Assembly: GCF_947500975.1 (NCBI RefSeq)
Contig: NZ_CANMUE010000007.1
Span: 124,001 to 188,000 of the forward strand
Direction: 5' to 3'
Origin: an uncultured Polaribacter sp.
Lineage (GTDB): Bacteria > Bacteroidota > Bacteroidia > Flavobacteriales > Flavobacteriaceae
DNA length: 64,000 nt
Shown here piece after piece: positions 44,110 through 54,441 of this stretch. The notes beneath the pieces are model-generated. The model was not told where the DNA came from. It did no database searches and was given only the letters and a program-made list of their open reading frames with translations. A program made the translations under genes and the position numbers. Position 1 is the stretch's first letter, and every line of letters begins with the position of its first letter.

Positions 44110-46374
44110 TTATTTTGCAATTGGTGCTTCTAAACAATGTTCAGGAATTCCAAACCCATCAACTAAAACACCAATGTGAGGTCTTAATTCTGTTGAGAGT
44201 CTTTCTACACGTTGACGTATAGCTTTAGATTTTTTTCCGCTAATATAACCTTGTTCTAAAAACCAAGAAGCGTCTTTTCTTAATTCATGTAATGCATATA
44301 AAGTTCCTACTTTTTTAAATAACAATCTATTTTTTTCATCTTCAATAGTTTCTGTAAAGTCTACATAAGTATTGTAAGCCACGCCAACACTATATGCTTT
44401 TCCTAAAGTTAACAAATGTGTTTGCACCTTTAAAAAAGCTTGATAAGAAGGTATTCCTTTTTTTACATAATCACGAATTCGCATAGCAATAGTATATGTA
44501 AGTCTTCTTGTACGGTAGTCAAAAGCATGTTTATGAAATTTAGAACTGTATAAATGGTCTTTGTCTACATTATTTGTATAAGCAGGATTAATTTTACTTA
44601 AAGTGTCTCCAATTCTTGAACTTAATAATTTTAAAACTGCTGTAAAACCAGCACTATTAAATTCAGATTTAAAATCAGATAAAACTCCTTTAGCTGCTAA
44701 TTGTAGTAATACATGATTATCACCTTCAAAAGTTGTAAATATATCAACATCTCCTTTTAAATCTGAAATTTGATTTTCCATCAAATAACCTTTTCCACCA
44801 CAGGCTTCTCTACATTCTTGTATCGTATCATTAGCAAACCAGGTAATCATTGCTTTAAGTCCAGCCGCTTGTGTTTCTATTTTTCGTTTGTCTAATAATT
44901 TGGTATCACTATATGTTTTCATCATATGTGTAAGTACAATATCGTACACATAACAACTTGCTATTGCTGGTGTTAAACGTAATTGATGGCTAGGATAATC
45001 CATTAATAAATCTTCTTGTACTTTTATACTATCATTAAATTGCCTTCTTCTTAAAGCATGTTTTACAGCTATATTTAACGCTTTTTTGGCACCACCAAGT
45101 CCAGCTCTTGCAACACAAATTCTACCTCCAACTAAAGTGCCCAACATGGTGAAAAAACGTTTACTTGGGTTTTCTATGGCAGAATGATAGTATCCATCTG
45201 AATTAATATCACCATATTTATTTAATAAATTCCCTCTAGGAACCCGTACTTGATGAAACCAAATTTTACCATTATCTACACCATTTAGTCCTAATTTATA
45301 TCCATTATCTTCTATAGTAATACCAGGCAATAGTTCATGCTTATCATTACGTAAGGGAACTAAAATAGCATGTACACCATGGTTTTTTCCGGCAACAATT
45401 AATTGTGCAAAAACGGATGCCATTGTAGAATGTAAAGCATTTCCTATATATTCTTTATTGTCATTTTTTCCGGGAGTATGAACAATAATACTATCCGTTT
45501 CTTGGTCATAAGTAGCAGTAGTTTTAACACCTCTTACATTAGATCCATGCCCAGTTTCTGTCATAGCAAAACAACCTAAAAGTTTTGCTTTTCCTGTATC
45601 TGATAAATACGCATCATGGTGTTTTTTAGTACCTAGTTTTTGAATACTTCCTCCAAAAAGACCAAACTGAACCCCAAATTTTACAGCCATACTACCATCT
45701 ACATACATCATGTTTTCAAAAATTGCAGCATATCCAGGCATATTATCTGTTCCGCCATAAAGTGAAGGATAAGCCATTGCACCATATCCTTTTTGAGCCA
45801 AAAATTCAATTTGTTTAAATACATGTGCTCTAAAAGTTTCCTTATCTCTTTTAATATCCCATTTAAAAACAGGTGCTTTTAAAACACTTCTAAAATTATC
45901 TATAACATCAGCATGCTCACCTTTTAGTAGATTGTCTATTTCTATAGCATTGTAATAATTAGAAGTAATTGTTTTTACAACTTCTATTTCAAACAAATGA
46001 TTATAGTGGTTTGGTTGAATACCAAGGTTAATTTCAATATCTTTTAAATGCGTATTAAATGGGCATTCATTAAAATGAAGACAAATTATTTTTTGACTAA
46101 ATGTAGATAGGGGATAAGTGTCACTTTCTACTAACTTTATTTTTGAGTTAGAAATTACTTTTTTCCAACTCTTTAATTCTTCATAAGTTGGTGGATCATT
46201 TCTATTTAAATATTTAATAAGATAATCATGATCATCTTTATTAAGTGTTTTATCGTTTTGAAGTGCTTTTTTTACCACAGATACTTCTGAGTATGATAAT
46301 AAGTCATCAGACCATATCACATAAAAAAAAGGAATATATTGTAAAATACCAGGTGCATATTTTTTTGTTTCCAT
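44110..46374 (-). CDS. Acyl-CoA dehydrogenase/oxidase family enzyme
   Basis: 754 residues, the long acyl-CoA oxidase-like form. An N-terminal extension (about 1-130) is followed by the dehydrogenase core: FAMTETGHGSNVRGVKTTATYD contacts FAD and substrate, GVDNGKIWFHQVRVPRGNLL is the second FAD segment, and CREACGGKGYLMENQISDLKGDVDIFTTFEGDNHVL contains the catalytic Glu of TxEGDN. The C-terminal helical domain (from about 590) matches acyl-CoA oxidases. It carries out the first step of beta-oxidation. Monocistronic. Confidence 0.9.
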   Translation of the reverse strand: METKKYAPGILQYIPFFYVIWSDDLLSYSEVSVVKKALQNDKTLNKDDHDYLIKYLNRNDPPTYEELKSWKKVISNSKIKLVESDTYPLSTFSQKIICLHFNECPFNTHLKDIEINLGIQPNHYNHLFEIEVVKTITSNYYNAIEIDNLLKGEHADVIDNFRSVLKAPVFKWDIKRDKETFRAHVFKQIEFLAQKGYGAMAYPSLYGGTDNMPGYAAIFENMMYVDGSMAVKFGVQFGLFGGSIQKLGTKKHHDAYLSDTGKAKLLGCFAMTETGHGSNVRGVKTTATYDQETDSIIVHTPGKNDNKEYIGNALHSTMASVFAQLIVAGKNHGVHAILVPLRNDKHELLPGITIEDNGYKLGLNGVDNGKIWFHQVRVPRGNLLNKYGDINSDGYYHSAIENPSKRFFTMLGTLVGGRICVARAGLGGAKKALNIAVKHALRRRQFNDSIKVQEDLLMDYPSHQLRLTPAIASCYVYDIVLTHMMKTYSDTKLLDKRKIETQAAGLKAMITWFANDTIQECREACGGKGYLMENQISDLKGDVDIFTTFEGDNHVLLQLAAKGVLSDFKSEFNSAGFTAVLKLLSSRIGDTLSKINPAYTNNVDKDHLYSSKFHKHAFDYRTRRLTYTIAMRIRDYVKKGIPSYQAFLKVQTHLLTLGKAYSVGVAYNTYVDFTETIEDEKNRLLFKKVGTLYALHELRKDASWFLEQGYISGKKSKAIRQRVERLSTELRPHIGVLVDGFGIPEHCLEAPIAK

Positions 46375-46509
46375 AAAATGAATTTACAAAAAACTGCTTA
46401 AAAGTTCTATGAAAAATGAAAAAAAATAAAACAATTACTATGGCATCAAAAATATTAGAATAAACAATAGAATTATAAGTAATACTTAAGGGTGATTTTA
46501 ATCCAAAAG

Positions 46510-46528
46510 ATAACAGTTACTCTGTTAT
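46510..46528. promoter_or_regulatory. Short inverted repeat in the gap before the acyl-CoA enzyme
   Basis: ATAACAG and CTGTTAT flank TTACT, a perfect 7-bp inverted repeat about 135 bp upstream of the acyl-CoA dehydrogenase start. It could be an operator or a small hairpin; there is no T-run. Confidence 0.35.
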
Positions 46529-46637
46529 TTATGTTTCGCATGCCAAAAACGTAACAATATGGTAAAAGCTGTAACTAAGTCAAAAAAAATATTATATGTT
46601 TTATATATTAAAACTTGATTTAATTTATTTTAATAAC

Positions 46638-48620
46638 TTATATTTTCCAAGAAAAAGAAATAGTTAATCCTTTATTTTTTTCTGAAGAAACATTAATAAC
46701 ACCATTATTATTAGATATAATTTTTTTCACAATCGCAAGTCCAACACCTGTGCTATTATCAATAGTATCTAATTGGTTAAAAATTTTAAAAATTTTGTCA
46801 TGATATTCTTTATCTACACCAGGACCATTATCGCTTATAGAAAATAGATATTCATTATCATTTTTTACAACTGAAATATCGATAATTGCTTTTTCTTTAT
46901 CATTATATTTTAGAGAGTTTTCAATTAAATTTTGAAAAACATGTTCTAATTCTATTTGACTGGTATATATATTTATATCATTCTTTGGTAAATTTATAAT
47001 ACAATTATTGTTAGGATTTATTAGCCCAACAATTTCTTTAAGTGTTTTATTAATACTAAATGTTTCTTTACTTTTATTTCCTTTAGCTATTTTAGAATAT
47101 TCTAATAGACCATTTATAGAATCCTCCATTTTAGAAACAACATCTTTAATCATTATAATATGACTTTTAATGTTATTGTCCATTTTTTCTTTTAAATCTT
47201 CTTCAATAAAGGAAGTTAAAGTATAAACTGAAATTAAAGGTGTTTTTAAATCATGAGAAACAATATGATTAAAATCATCAAGTTCTTCATTATTATTTTT
47301 TAAAAGTTTAAGGTTTTCTGTTAGCTTTAAATTTACCTCGCTTAATTCTTTTGTTTGAGCAATAATTTCTTGTCTTTGCTTTACACCTTTAAAATTTGCT
47401 TTTTCTAATCTATGAAAGGATATGGAAAACCTTTGTAATAATAACATAGATATTAATAAAAATACTAAAATATACCCTAATTTTATATATATTAATGCAA
47501 TCTCATTTTTATCTAAATAAAATATAATATTACCTAAAAAAATAAAAATTGCTAATACAATATTAATTAACAATAATTTAGAAATTTTACTTTTCTTAAT
47601 GATAGATTTTATTGTTATAATAAACATATAACCAATATTTAAAAGCATAAAAATTAAGAAAGGAGAAATTAATTGTGTAAAATATGGTGCTGGCAATACT
47701 ATTTGAAATAAGGTAAATACTATTAAAATATATAAAATAGATTTTGCATACCATTTATGTACAAAGTTTTTTAATATTAAATCAAAAAATAAACTAGCTG
47801 TTAAACCAATAACATAAGTAGAAATATATTCTGATTTTGCTAAAAATACCCAATTAATATCTTCAAAAATTTTTGAAAGTGGAGCGTATCTTTGATTTAA
47901 GGTATGATATGACAAAGCAATGCACATTAATGAAAAATAAAGTATAGCTTGATCTTTATTCCAAAGAAATAAATAAAACACTAAAAATAAAAGACCAACA
48001 AAAGAAAAGCTACCAATAAAAAACATGTCTACCATATTTTGAATTGATTTTTTCTCAGAAATAAGGTCATCTTCACCCAAAATAATAGGTTTTGTAATTC
48101 CTCCTTTTCTATGATAGAAATTAGCTACTTGAATTACAATTTCAAAATGCGTTTCATTAGTTTCTAATGGAATTATTTTTGTAAATTTTCTATGTAAAGT
48201 AGTAGTCTTAGATGTTCCAACGCGTCCAATTTCCGTAATAAAAACTCCATTAATCCATATTTTTGATGAAGCATTAATTCTGGGAAGATATAAAGAAGTT
48301 CTGGGTCTTTTTTTGGGGATAGAAAAGTTTAATCTATACGTTGCATACCCTAAAGAAGGTAAATGTTCTGAATTATTATCTAAGTAATTTGTCCAAGAAG
48401 TTAAGTTTACAGTATCTAAAGGTATTTTTTCTTGAATATCTTTAGGTGAAACAAGCTGTTTCCAATAAAATTGCCAATTATTATTGAGTTTAATACCACT
48501 TTTTTGTGATAATTGATTTGAAGAGAAATTTAAAGAGGCTTTGTTTTCTTCTACGGCATTTAAGCTAAAAACTGTATTTACTGAAATTATAAATAACAGT
48601 AAAAAAAAAATATGTTTCAA
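46638..48620 (-). CDS. Sensor histidine kinase with 7TM-DISM sensor
   Basis: 660 residues. Signal peptide (about 1-20), an extracytoplasmic galactose-binding-like domain (about 30-185, YATYRLNFSIPKKRPRTSLYLPRINASSKIWING), seven membrane helices (about 195-395) and then a coiled-coil. The HisKA dimer domain has the phosphorylation site in NHIVSHDLKTPL (His456), and the HATPase has the N-box IENSLKY, DNGPGVD and TGVGLAIVKKI. All motifs are intact, so it is an active orthodox kinase. No response regulator adjoins it, so its partner is elsewhere. Confidence 0.9.
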   Translation of the reverse strand: MKHIFFLLLFIISVNTVFSLNAVEENKASLNFSSNQLSQKSGIKLNNNWQFYWKQLVSPKDIQEKIPLDTVNLTSWTNYLDNNSEHLPSLGYATYRLNFSIPKKRPRTSLYLPRINASSKIWINGVFITEIGRVGTSKTTTLHRKFTKIIPLETNETHFEIVIQVANFYHRKGGITKPIILGEDDLISEKKSIQNMVDMFFIGSFSFVGLLFLVFYLFLWNKDQAILYFSLMCIALSYHTLNQRYAPLSKIFEDINWVFLAKSEYISTYVIGLTASLFFDLILKNFVHKWYAKSILYILIVFTLFQIVLPAPYFTQLISPFLIFMLLNIGYMFIITIKSIIKKSKISKLLLINIVLAIFIFLGNIIFYLDKNEIALIYIKLGYILVFLLISMLLLQRFSISFHRLEKANFKGVKQRQEIIAQTKELSEVNLKLTENLKLLKNNNEELDDFNHIVSHDLKTPLISVYTLTSFIEEDLKEKMDNNIKSHIIMIKDVVSKMEDSINGLLEYSKIAKGNKSKETFSINKTLKEIVGLINPNNNCIINLPKNDINIYTSQIELEHVFQNLIENSLKYNDKEKAIIDISVVKNDNEYLFSISDNGPGVDKEYHDKIFKIFNQLDTIDNSTGVGLAIVKKIISNNNGVINVSSEKNKGLTISFSWKI

Positions 48621-48758
48621 AAAATTTTAAATTTTATATTGGGAATACTCTAAAATAAAAAATTAAAATTAGACAAATTTATGATATTCACAAAAAAATA
48701 TGGTATTATAATTTTGTAAGTTCTTTTTTTTAAACATGTTATTAAACTTAATCATATT

Positions 48759-48792
48759 AAAAAGCCATAATTAAGTATAATTACGGCTTTTT
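48759..48792. terminator. Terminator after the haloperoxidase gene
   Basis: AAAAAGCC-ATAATTA and TAATTAC-GGCTTTTT form a stem with one mismatch around AGTA. It lies 25 bp beyond the haloperoxidase stop (minus strand) and has A/T runs on both sides, so it can also act on the other strand. Confidence 0.75.
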
Positions 48793-48816
48793 ATTTGAGA
48801 AAATAAAGTTATAATA

Positions 48817-50223
48817 TTATCTTAAATCAAGGCTATTTACTGCATCTGAAATTTCGTACCCTAAACGTAAACCTTCTATTGCATCTTGTTCTACATGAAC
48901 TCCTAAAGGTACTCTTGAATATGCATTTTCGTATGCCATTTCTGAAAAAGAAGTAAAACTTCTTGGCGTACTATTAAATGTTGTATTAGAAAACCCACTA
49001 TAAGTTCTATCTGTAAAATTAATGTTATCTGATCCAAAGAAATTAATGAAAACTCCTGCAGCAACACCAGCAAAAGTAGCATGTCCTGATGGATAACTTG
49101 GGAAAGCTGGATTTGCCCCGCTTATAAATTTAGATAAATTAGTTGTAAAATCGTCATCTATATGTTCAGTAATATAGTTACTTGGGCGTTCTATATTATA
49201 AGTGTATTTATCATCCCATGCAGAAACAGCAGCATCGTTCATAGCTATACCTAATCTTAATAATAGTTCTAAAGTTTCTTCATAACTTAGATCTTGTTGA
49301 GCAATTAATTGATTAACTATTGAGAAATGTCTTCCAGGAGGACTAATCATTAAACCTTCTACATCATCAGCCCAAAATTCTGCAATCCATAAATTTTCAT
49401 TATTTTCTGCTGCCGCTGCAGTAGCAGTTTCGTAAACATCATTCATTTGTTGATAATAATTACTTGATGTACTTGTACTATAAGCTAAAACACTATCAAA
49501 ATCTACACTACTTGATTGTTCTGGAGAGATAGTAAAAGTTCTAACCTCTCTCCAATACGGAAACCAAGCATTTTCATCTTCAGCAGCCCTCCACAAACCT
49601 GTACCTGTTGGTGCTACATAATCACTTGGTGTTTGGTCAACTATTTGTTCTTCTGCATCTCTATCTGTTTCAGCATATCTTATTACACGTTGCGCAACAT
49701 GTCTTCCCCATGTTTCTGAATTTTCAATTTCAGATTCAGAAAGTCCAATTGTTAATTCAGTTTCTTTTTCATCTTGAAAATCTGTAATACTTTGTCTTAT
49801 TCCAGCTTCTAAACTATGCATAAAATGATCTATTGCTAATGCATATGCTGTGTTTAATGCTAGGTTTAAATTTACATCATCTTCTAAGTTATTTAAGTTG
49901 ATATTAAAATTATTAAATTGATCTGTAGTTGAAACATAATCATCCATAAATGGAACAGCAGTTTCGTAACCTGTTAAATGAATATATGCTAAAGACCTTG
50001 TTACAATATTTGGCCTCATACCAACTGTATATTGGTCTATTGATACCCAAAGATTACTCCATTCTGTAATTAATTGTGTTGTACTATTAGTTATCTCGGT
50101 AGTACTAATAGTGTTTTCAGTATCATCAATATTATCATTAATAAATTCATTTTCAGTACAAGATTGAAATAAAGATATACTTAAAAGTATAATTACTATC
50201 CATTTAAAGTTAATTGCTTTCAT
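48817..50223 (-). CDS. Vanadium-dependent haloperoxidase-like lipoprotein
   Basis: About 468 residues. MKAINFKWIVIILLSISLFQSC is a lipoprotein signal with the lipid Cys at residue 22; a further-upstream ATG (50256) would prepend 11 residues and bury the signal. The C-terminal third holds the PAP2/haloperoxidase signature: Lys and Arg in DKYTYNIERP, Ser-Gly-His in FPSYPSGHATFAG, and Arg and His in YSRVPLGVHVEQD. These are all the residues that hold vanadate in haloperoxidases, though acid phosphatases share them. Outer-membrane or periplasmic. An ECF-type promoter lies 76 bp upstream. Strong candidate for a halide-oxidising or phosphatase enzyme. Confidence 0.85.
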   Translation of the reverse strand: MKAINFKWIVIILLSISLFQSCTENEFINDNIDDTENTISTTEITNSTTQLITEWSNLWVSIDQYTVGMRPNIVTRSLAYIHLTGYETAVPFMDDYVSTTDQFNNFNINLNNLEDDVNLNLALNTAYALAIDHFMHSLEAGIRQSITDFQDEKETELTIGLSESEIENSETWGRHVAQRVIRYAETDRDAEEQIVDQTPSDYVAPTGTGLWRAAEDENAWFPYWREVRTFTISPEQSSSVDFDSVLAYSTSTSSNYYQQMNDVYETATAAAAENNENLWIAEFWADDVEGLMISPPGRHFSIVNQLIAQQDLSYEETLELLLRLGIAMNDAAVSAWDDKYTYNIERPSNYITEHIDDDFTTNLSKFISGANPAFPSYPSGHATFAGVAAGVFINFFGSDNINFTDRTYSGFSNTTFNSTPRSFTSFSEMAYENAYSRVPLGVHVEQDAIEGLRLGYEISDAVNSLDLR

Positions 50224-50298
50224 AATTTTTGTTTTTTGTTTTATATAATTTTCCACTAAGATTATTTTTAAATAAACTTTAATGTGTTTTGTTTTATA

Positions 50299-50329
50299 TA
50301 GTACGTGTGAGTTGTTTTTTTACCCAACC
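50299..50329 (-). promoter_or_regulatory. ECF sigma promoter of the haloperoxidase gene
   Basis: Read on the minus strand: GGTTGGGTAAAA, exactly 12 bp, then CGTACTA. The identical layout occurs at 53837-53867 and 55719-55749. About 76 bp lie between the -10-like box and the start codon. Confidence 0.85.
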
Positions 50330-50421
50330 CTTTTTTTAAAAAAAATGAAATATTAAATTTAAAGAACTTAAAATTGATTTAACAGTTTGTTTGTTAGTGA
50401 TTTATTTTTTTAGTGAATTTG

Positions 50422-52878
50422 CTAAAAAAATAAATTAACTTGAAGGTTAGGGGAGAAGTTACTTGCTTTTCTAAGAGATCCATCTGAAGTATTTTGAAAA
50501 ACATTTACAGTATTATCTTGATTATAAACATTGAGTATTGATAAACCAATAACTGTTTTAATATCTTTGGTTGTATAGAATGTATATGAAGAAGAAAAGT
50601 CTAGTTGATGTAAAGCATCAAACCTATCTGTTAAAATAGCATCTAAATTGTTGTTATTTGTTTCACCTGAATAAATAATAGGCATTCCAGAAAAGTATCC
50701 CCAAGAAATTGCAAATTTCCATTTATTAAAGTTTAGTAACCCCGTTAAGTTTACAATATGCTTTTGATCAAAAAAAGCATCCGTTTTAATTGTGTTAAAA
50801 TCTGTTTCCGTTTTACTTAAAGCATAACTTATCCAAGTTTCTAACATATTCCATTTTTTCTTAATAAAAATATTAGTTCCTAAACTATAAATACTCCCCT
50901 TTGCATCATCAAATTTATTGGTAATATTTTTTGTTGTTTTACTATACAACTCTATATCTAACAGCCATTTATGCTTATTATAAACACCTCCAATCATTGT
51001 TTGCGATCCTTTTAATGGAGTTATTATATCATTTGGTAGATACCAGAGCTGATTGGTGATATTAAAATCATCAAAATCGTTAGTTAATTTTTTTTGAATA
51101 AATTGATTGGACGATCCTAAAGAATATTTTAAGTAAAAGTCATTGTTTAATGCATAACTAGCATATAATCTAGGGTTGATATATAATTTTTTTAAAGGAG
51201 AGTAATAATTATTATGAAACCCGAAATTTACATTTAATTTATCATTCCAATTTTTTTGTAATGATAAATATGCTGAATGTATTGTAGCATTTTGATTGCG
51301 TTCAGAATCAATATTATTTTCCTCTTCAACTTCATTACTAATTAAAGCATGCTTTGTTAATGTATAACCAGCTTCAAAAGTTAAATTAGGCTTATAATTA
51401 TAAATAGCCTCAGTAATTAAACGTGTATCAGAAATGGTGTTGTCATACTCTTGCAAACTGGATCGTTCGTTTAAAACAAAACCTTCACTAACACTTATAA
51501 GGTTCATATTAGATTTACTTATTCTTAATTCGGTGGTAAGTTTTTCAGAAAAATTTGCTTTCCATTTACCAGTAACTCCCCAATTATCAAGTTCTACATC
51601 CCTAAAATCAGCTTCATCACTATTGTCTTTGAGATTAATTTGTGCGGATAAATTATTTTGAATGTTTATAAAACTTAATGAAGCAGAATGTTTATCATTC
51701 ATTTTATAGTTTAATTTGGCATTCATATCGGAAAAACCGACGTTAAAATTTTCAGAATCATTTATTTGATCTGCTACTGATTCTAACTTACTTCCTTGAA
51801 ATATTAGTGTAGAAATAGCTTCTAATTTAGGTGATTTAAAGTTTTTGTAACTAGTTCTAAATGATGCTGAAAGTGAAAGTTTATCTTCTATTAATTTAGA
51901 TTTAATAGTTGCCCCAGCAAATAAGGTATTTATTGCTATTTCATATTTAGTACTATCAGGAATTTTATTACTCGTTTTCATATTAACAAGTCCTCCAACA
52001 CGACCTCCAAATTTTACAGGTAACATATTTCTTTGAACATCTATATTGGTGATTACAGAAGTATTATAAGGAGAAATTGCGCCAAAAAAATGTCCTGAAT
52101 GGTATATAGGAATATCATCAATCTGTATAAGGTTTTGATCGTATGTGTTACCTCTAAAATTAAGATTTCCAGATTTACCACTTGGTGAATGTATTCCTGG
52201 TACATTACTTAAAACATTAAAAATATCTCCATCAGTTTCACCAGCTAATAGGCCTAAAGATTGTGTGTTAATTTGTAAATTATGGTCACTAATTTTAGCA
52301 TCAATTCCTTTGGTTAAATAACTACTTAAAATAATTTCGTTTAAGTGAAATTGTTTTTTATAAAACTTTAATTTTTTGTTTTTTAATAATTCTTTAGCTT
52401 GTATTTGAATAGGCTTATGAAAGTATGAATGAAAATGAATAGAATCTAAAGGGAAGATATTTTTAAGTGTTAAAAAATCATCTTCTAGCAAAAGTTGTTG
52501 CTTTTTTTGATTGTTAATTTGATACTCTATAGAAGATATTTTTTCATTAGTATCTGCATCAAAAATATTAAAGCTAATAGATTTTCTTACCGGAGTAACC
52601 ATGTAATTATTTGCTCTATCATTGCTAAATTTTACAGGTATTTTTTTTTGAATTATGACGATACATTCTGTGATAGTTTTACAATTAAAATCATCTTCTA
52701 ACAAAATAGTATCAAAAAAAGTGTGATTATAAGAAAAATTAACATCGTATTTCTTCTCTAATTGCATCAGTTTATCAGAAAGTCTTATAGCACTATTGGT
52801 TTGCGCATAGTTATTATTAATAACCGAACACCAACCAATTATAAAAAATATTTTATAAGCAAAAAGCCTTAACTTCAT
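50422..52878 (-). CDS. FecA-like TonB-dependent receptor with signalling domain
   Basis: 818 residues. Signal peptide (about 1-25), an N-terminal secretin/TonB short domain (about 30-95, ALSDKLMQLEKKYDVNFSYN) used for transmembrane signalling, then a carboxypeptidase-like strand region, a plug domain (NVLSNVPGIHSPSGKSGNLNFRGNTYDQNLIQIDDIPIYHSGHF) and a 22-strand-type barrel ending in an aromatic (QVNLFF). It transports an unknown ligand across the outer membrane and reports occupancy to FecR. It lies 3 bp after fecR, driven by the ECF promoter in front of that gene. Confidence 0.9.
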   Translation of the reverse strand: MKLRLFAYKIFFIIGWCSVINNNYAQTNSAIRLSDKLMQLEKKYDVNFSYNHTFFDTILLEDDFNCKTITECIVIIQKKIPVKFSNDRANNYMVTPVRKSISFNIFDADTNEKISSIEYQINNQKKQQLLLEDDFLTLKNIFPLDSIHFHSYFHKPIQIQAKELLKNKKLKFYKKQFHLNEIILSSYLTKGIDAKISDHNLQINTQSLGLLAGETDGDIFNVLSNVPGIHSPSGKSGNLNFRGNTYDQNLIQIDDIPIYHSGHFFGAISPYNTSVITNIDVQRNMLPVKFGGRVGGLVNMKTSNKIPDSTKYEIAINTLFAGATIKSKLIEDKLSLSASFRTSYKNFKSPKLEAISTLIFQGSKLESVADQINDSENFNVGFSDMNAKLNYKMNDKHSASLSFINIQNNLSAQINLKDNSDEADFRDVELDNWGVTGKWKANFSEKLTTELRISKSNMNLISVSEGFVLNERSSLQEYDNTISDTRLITEAIYNYKPNLTFEAGYTLTKHALISNEVEEENNIDSERNQNATIHSAYLSLQKNWNDKLNVNFGFHNNYYSPLKKLYINPRLYASYALNNDFYLKYSLGSSNQFIQKKLTNDFDDFNITNQLWYLPNDIITPLKGSQTMIGGVYNKHKWLLDIELYSKTTKNITNKFDDAKGSIYSLGTNIFIKKKWNMLETWISYALSKTETDFNTIKTDAFFDQKHIVNLTGLLNFNKWKFAISWGYFSGMPIIYSGETNNNNLDAILTDRFDALHQLDFSSSYTFYTTKDIKTVIGLSILNVYNQDNTVNVFQNTSDGSLRKASNFSPNLQVNLFF

Positions 52879-52881
52879 ATA

Positions 52882-53811
52882 CTATTCAATAGTTACAATA
52901 TTATTTTTATCTACAATATAGTTAATTTCCATTGAAGTAAATAATGTTTGAAGTGCTAAATTTAAGTCTTTATGAGTTAAAGTTCCAGTAAATTGTAGAT
53001 TTTCATATTTTTTTTGTAACTCAATTTTTGTTTTATAATATTTTTCTAAATCTTTAATAATAGCTAACAAATCTACCTCTGTATATTTACTATATCCACT
53101 TATCCAAGTAGGGGTATTTGTTGTATGTGTAGTGCTATATAATCTATTTTCTTTTGCAATAGTAGATTGACCTCTAGTTAATATTTTTTGGTTATTTTTA
53201 TAGCTTACAGCTACTTTACCTTCATAACACTTTACTTCAAATTTGTTATTGCTTGTATTTACGTTAAACTGAGTTCCTAAAACTTTTATACTTCCTGTTT
53301 TTGTAATTACTTTGAAAGTACTTCCTTTTGTAACATCAAAAAATGCTTGTCCATTTAGTTTTATAATTCTATTATGCTCCCAATCTTTTTTGTTATATGA
53401 AATATTAGACAAAGCATCAATTTTAACTTTTGATCCATCTGGTAGATTAACAGTTTTACTTTCTGCAATTACTGTTTTTATTGTTGTAGCTTGATTAGAA
53501 AAATAATTCCAAGAAAAATAACTACCTGTAATTAAAATAAGTATGCTAGCTGCAATACTTAACCAGTTTCTACTTTTTTGTTGTTTTTGTTGAGAAAGTG
53601 TAGGAGAGATGACTAGTTTTTTTCGCTCTTTAAGGTTTTTTAAACCAGCCTCTGTATCAAATTTTTTAACTTTCCATGTGTCAATATCATCAAGTACAAC
53701 TTTTAAATCATCTAACTCACCAGATGTATTTAGTGCCTGCTTTTCATCATCATTTAAACGATTATCGAGCCATCTTGCTATCAAATTATCTTTAAGAAAT
53801 TTATTTTCCAC
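52882..53811 (-). CDS. fecR: FecR family anti-sigma factor
   Basis: 309 residues. N-terminal cytoplasmic anti-sigma segment (about 1-80), one membrane helix (about 86-104, WLSIAASILILITGSYFSW), then the periplasmic FecR domain (VNLPDGSKVKIDALSNISYN, EVKCYEGKVAVSYKNNQKILTRGQS) and a C-terminal STN-binding domain (FTGTLTHKDLNLALQTLFTSMEINYIV). It holds the adjacent ECF sigma factor until the receptor signals. It starts at GTG, about 26 bp after the ECF -10 box, and is directly followed by the receptor. Confidence 0.9.
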   Translation of the reverse strand: MENKFLKDNLIARWLDNRLNDDEKQALNTSGELDDLKVVLDDIDTWKVKKFDTEAGLKNLKERKKLVISPTLSQQKQQKSRNWLSIAASILILITGSYFSWNYFSNQATTIKTVIAESKTVNLPDGSKVKIDALSNISYNKKDWEHNRIIKLNGQAFFDVTKGSTFKVITKTGSIKVLGTQFNVNTSNNKFEVKCYEGKVAVSYKNNQKILTRGQSTIAKENRLYSTTHTTNTPTWISGYSKYTEVDLLAIIKDLEKYYKTKIELQKKYENLQFTGTLTHKDLNLALQTLFTSMEINYIVDKNNIVTIE

Positions 53812-53836
53812 GTTTAAATACTTTTAAGTTCAATTA

Positions 53837-53867
53837 TAGTACGTTTTAAATTTAGTTTTACCCAACC
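53837..53867 (-). promoter_or_regulatory. ECF sigma promoter of fecR and the receptor
   Basis: Minus strand GGTTGGGTAAAA, 12 bp, CGTACTA; it ends against the stop codon of the sigma gene, so the sigma factor drives fecR and the receptor but not itself. Same motif and spacing as at 50299 and 55719. Confidence 0.87.
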
Positions 53868-54389
53868 TTAAATAGCACGTTTTTGTAATTCTGTAATTTC
53901 TTTGAGTTTAATTAATGCTTTAGCAATACGTTTTTCTACTGCTGTTTGACTTATTTCAAGCTTTAATGCTATTTCTTTATAGGTTAATTTTTCTATTCTA
54001 TTTAATAAAAAAGCTTCCCGTTGTTTTTCTGGTAACGCAGAAATAACAGCTTCTATCTGATCTTTAAATTCTTTGGTTCTTAAGTGAAAATAGGGGTCTT
54101 GATTGTCTTGAACTTGCATAACATTTTTCTCAAATTTTAAAGCTACTTTTTTAGATCTGATATTATCAATAAATAAATTTTTAGCTATGGTGTATAAAAA
54201 ACCAGCAGCTTTTTCATAAATAACATTTGCACATTTTGTCCATAATTTAATAAATGCATCTTGTACAACATCTTCGGCCTGTTTTAAATTACCAAACTTA
54301 AAATATAAGTGGTTTCTTAGGCTTTCAGCATGTGTTTTATATAAATTATTATATATTTCTTCATCACAAACAGAGAAAGAATTGTTCAT
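53868..54389 (-). CDS. ECF sigma-70 factor
   Basis: 173 residues. Sigma-2 region LYKTHAESLRNHLYFKFGNLKQAEDVVQDAFIKLW and sigma-4 region ALPEKQREAFLLNRIEKLTYKEIALKLEISQTAVEKRIAKAL, joined by a short linker; no sigma-3. The length and motifs fit the FecI-like Bacteroidota group. It directs polymerase to the GGTTGGGTAAAA-N12-CGTAYTA promoters next to it, a prediction from context. No copy of that motif precedes its own gene, so basal expression must come from a housekeeping promoter. Confidence 0.92.
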   Translation of the reverse strand: MNNSFSVCDEEIYNNLYKTHAESLRNHLYFKFGNLKQAEDVVQDAFIKLWTKCANVIYEKAAGFLYTIAKNLFIDNIRSKKVALKFEKNVMQVQDNQDPYFHLRTKEFKDQIEAVISALPEKQREAFLLNRIEKLTYKEIALKLEISQTAVEKRIAKALIKLKEITELQKRAI

Positions 54390-54441
54390 TTTACTTTATA
54401 TTTTTTTAGTAAATATAAAATAATTTATAAGATTGTTGTTA

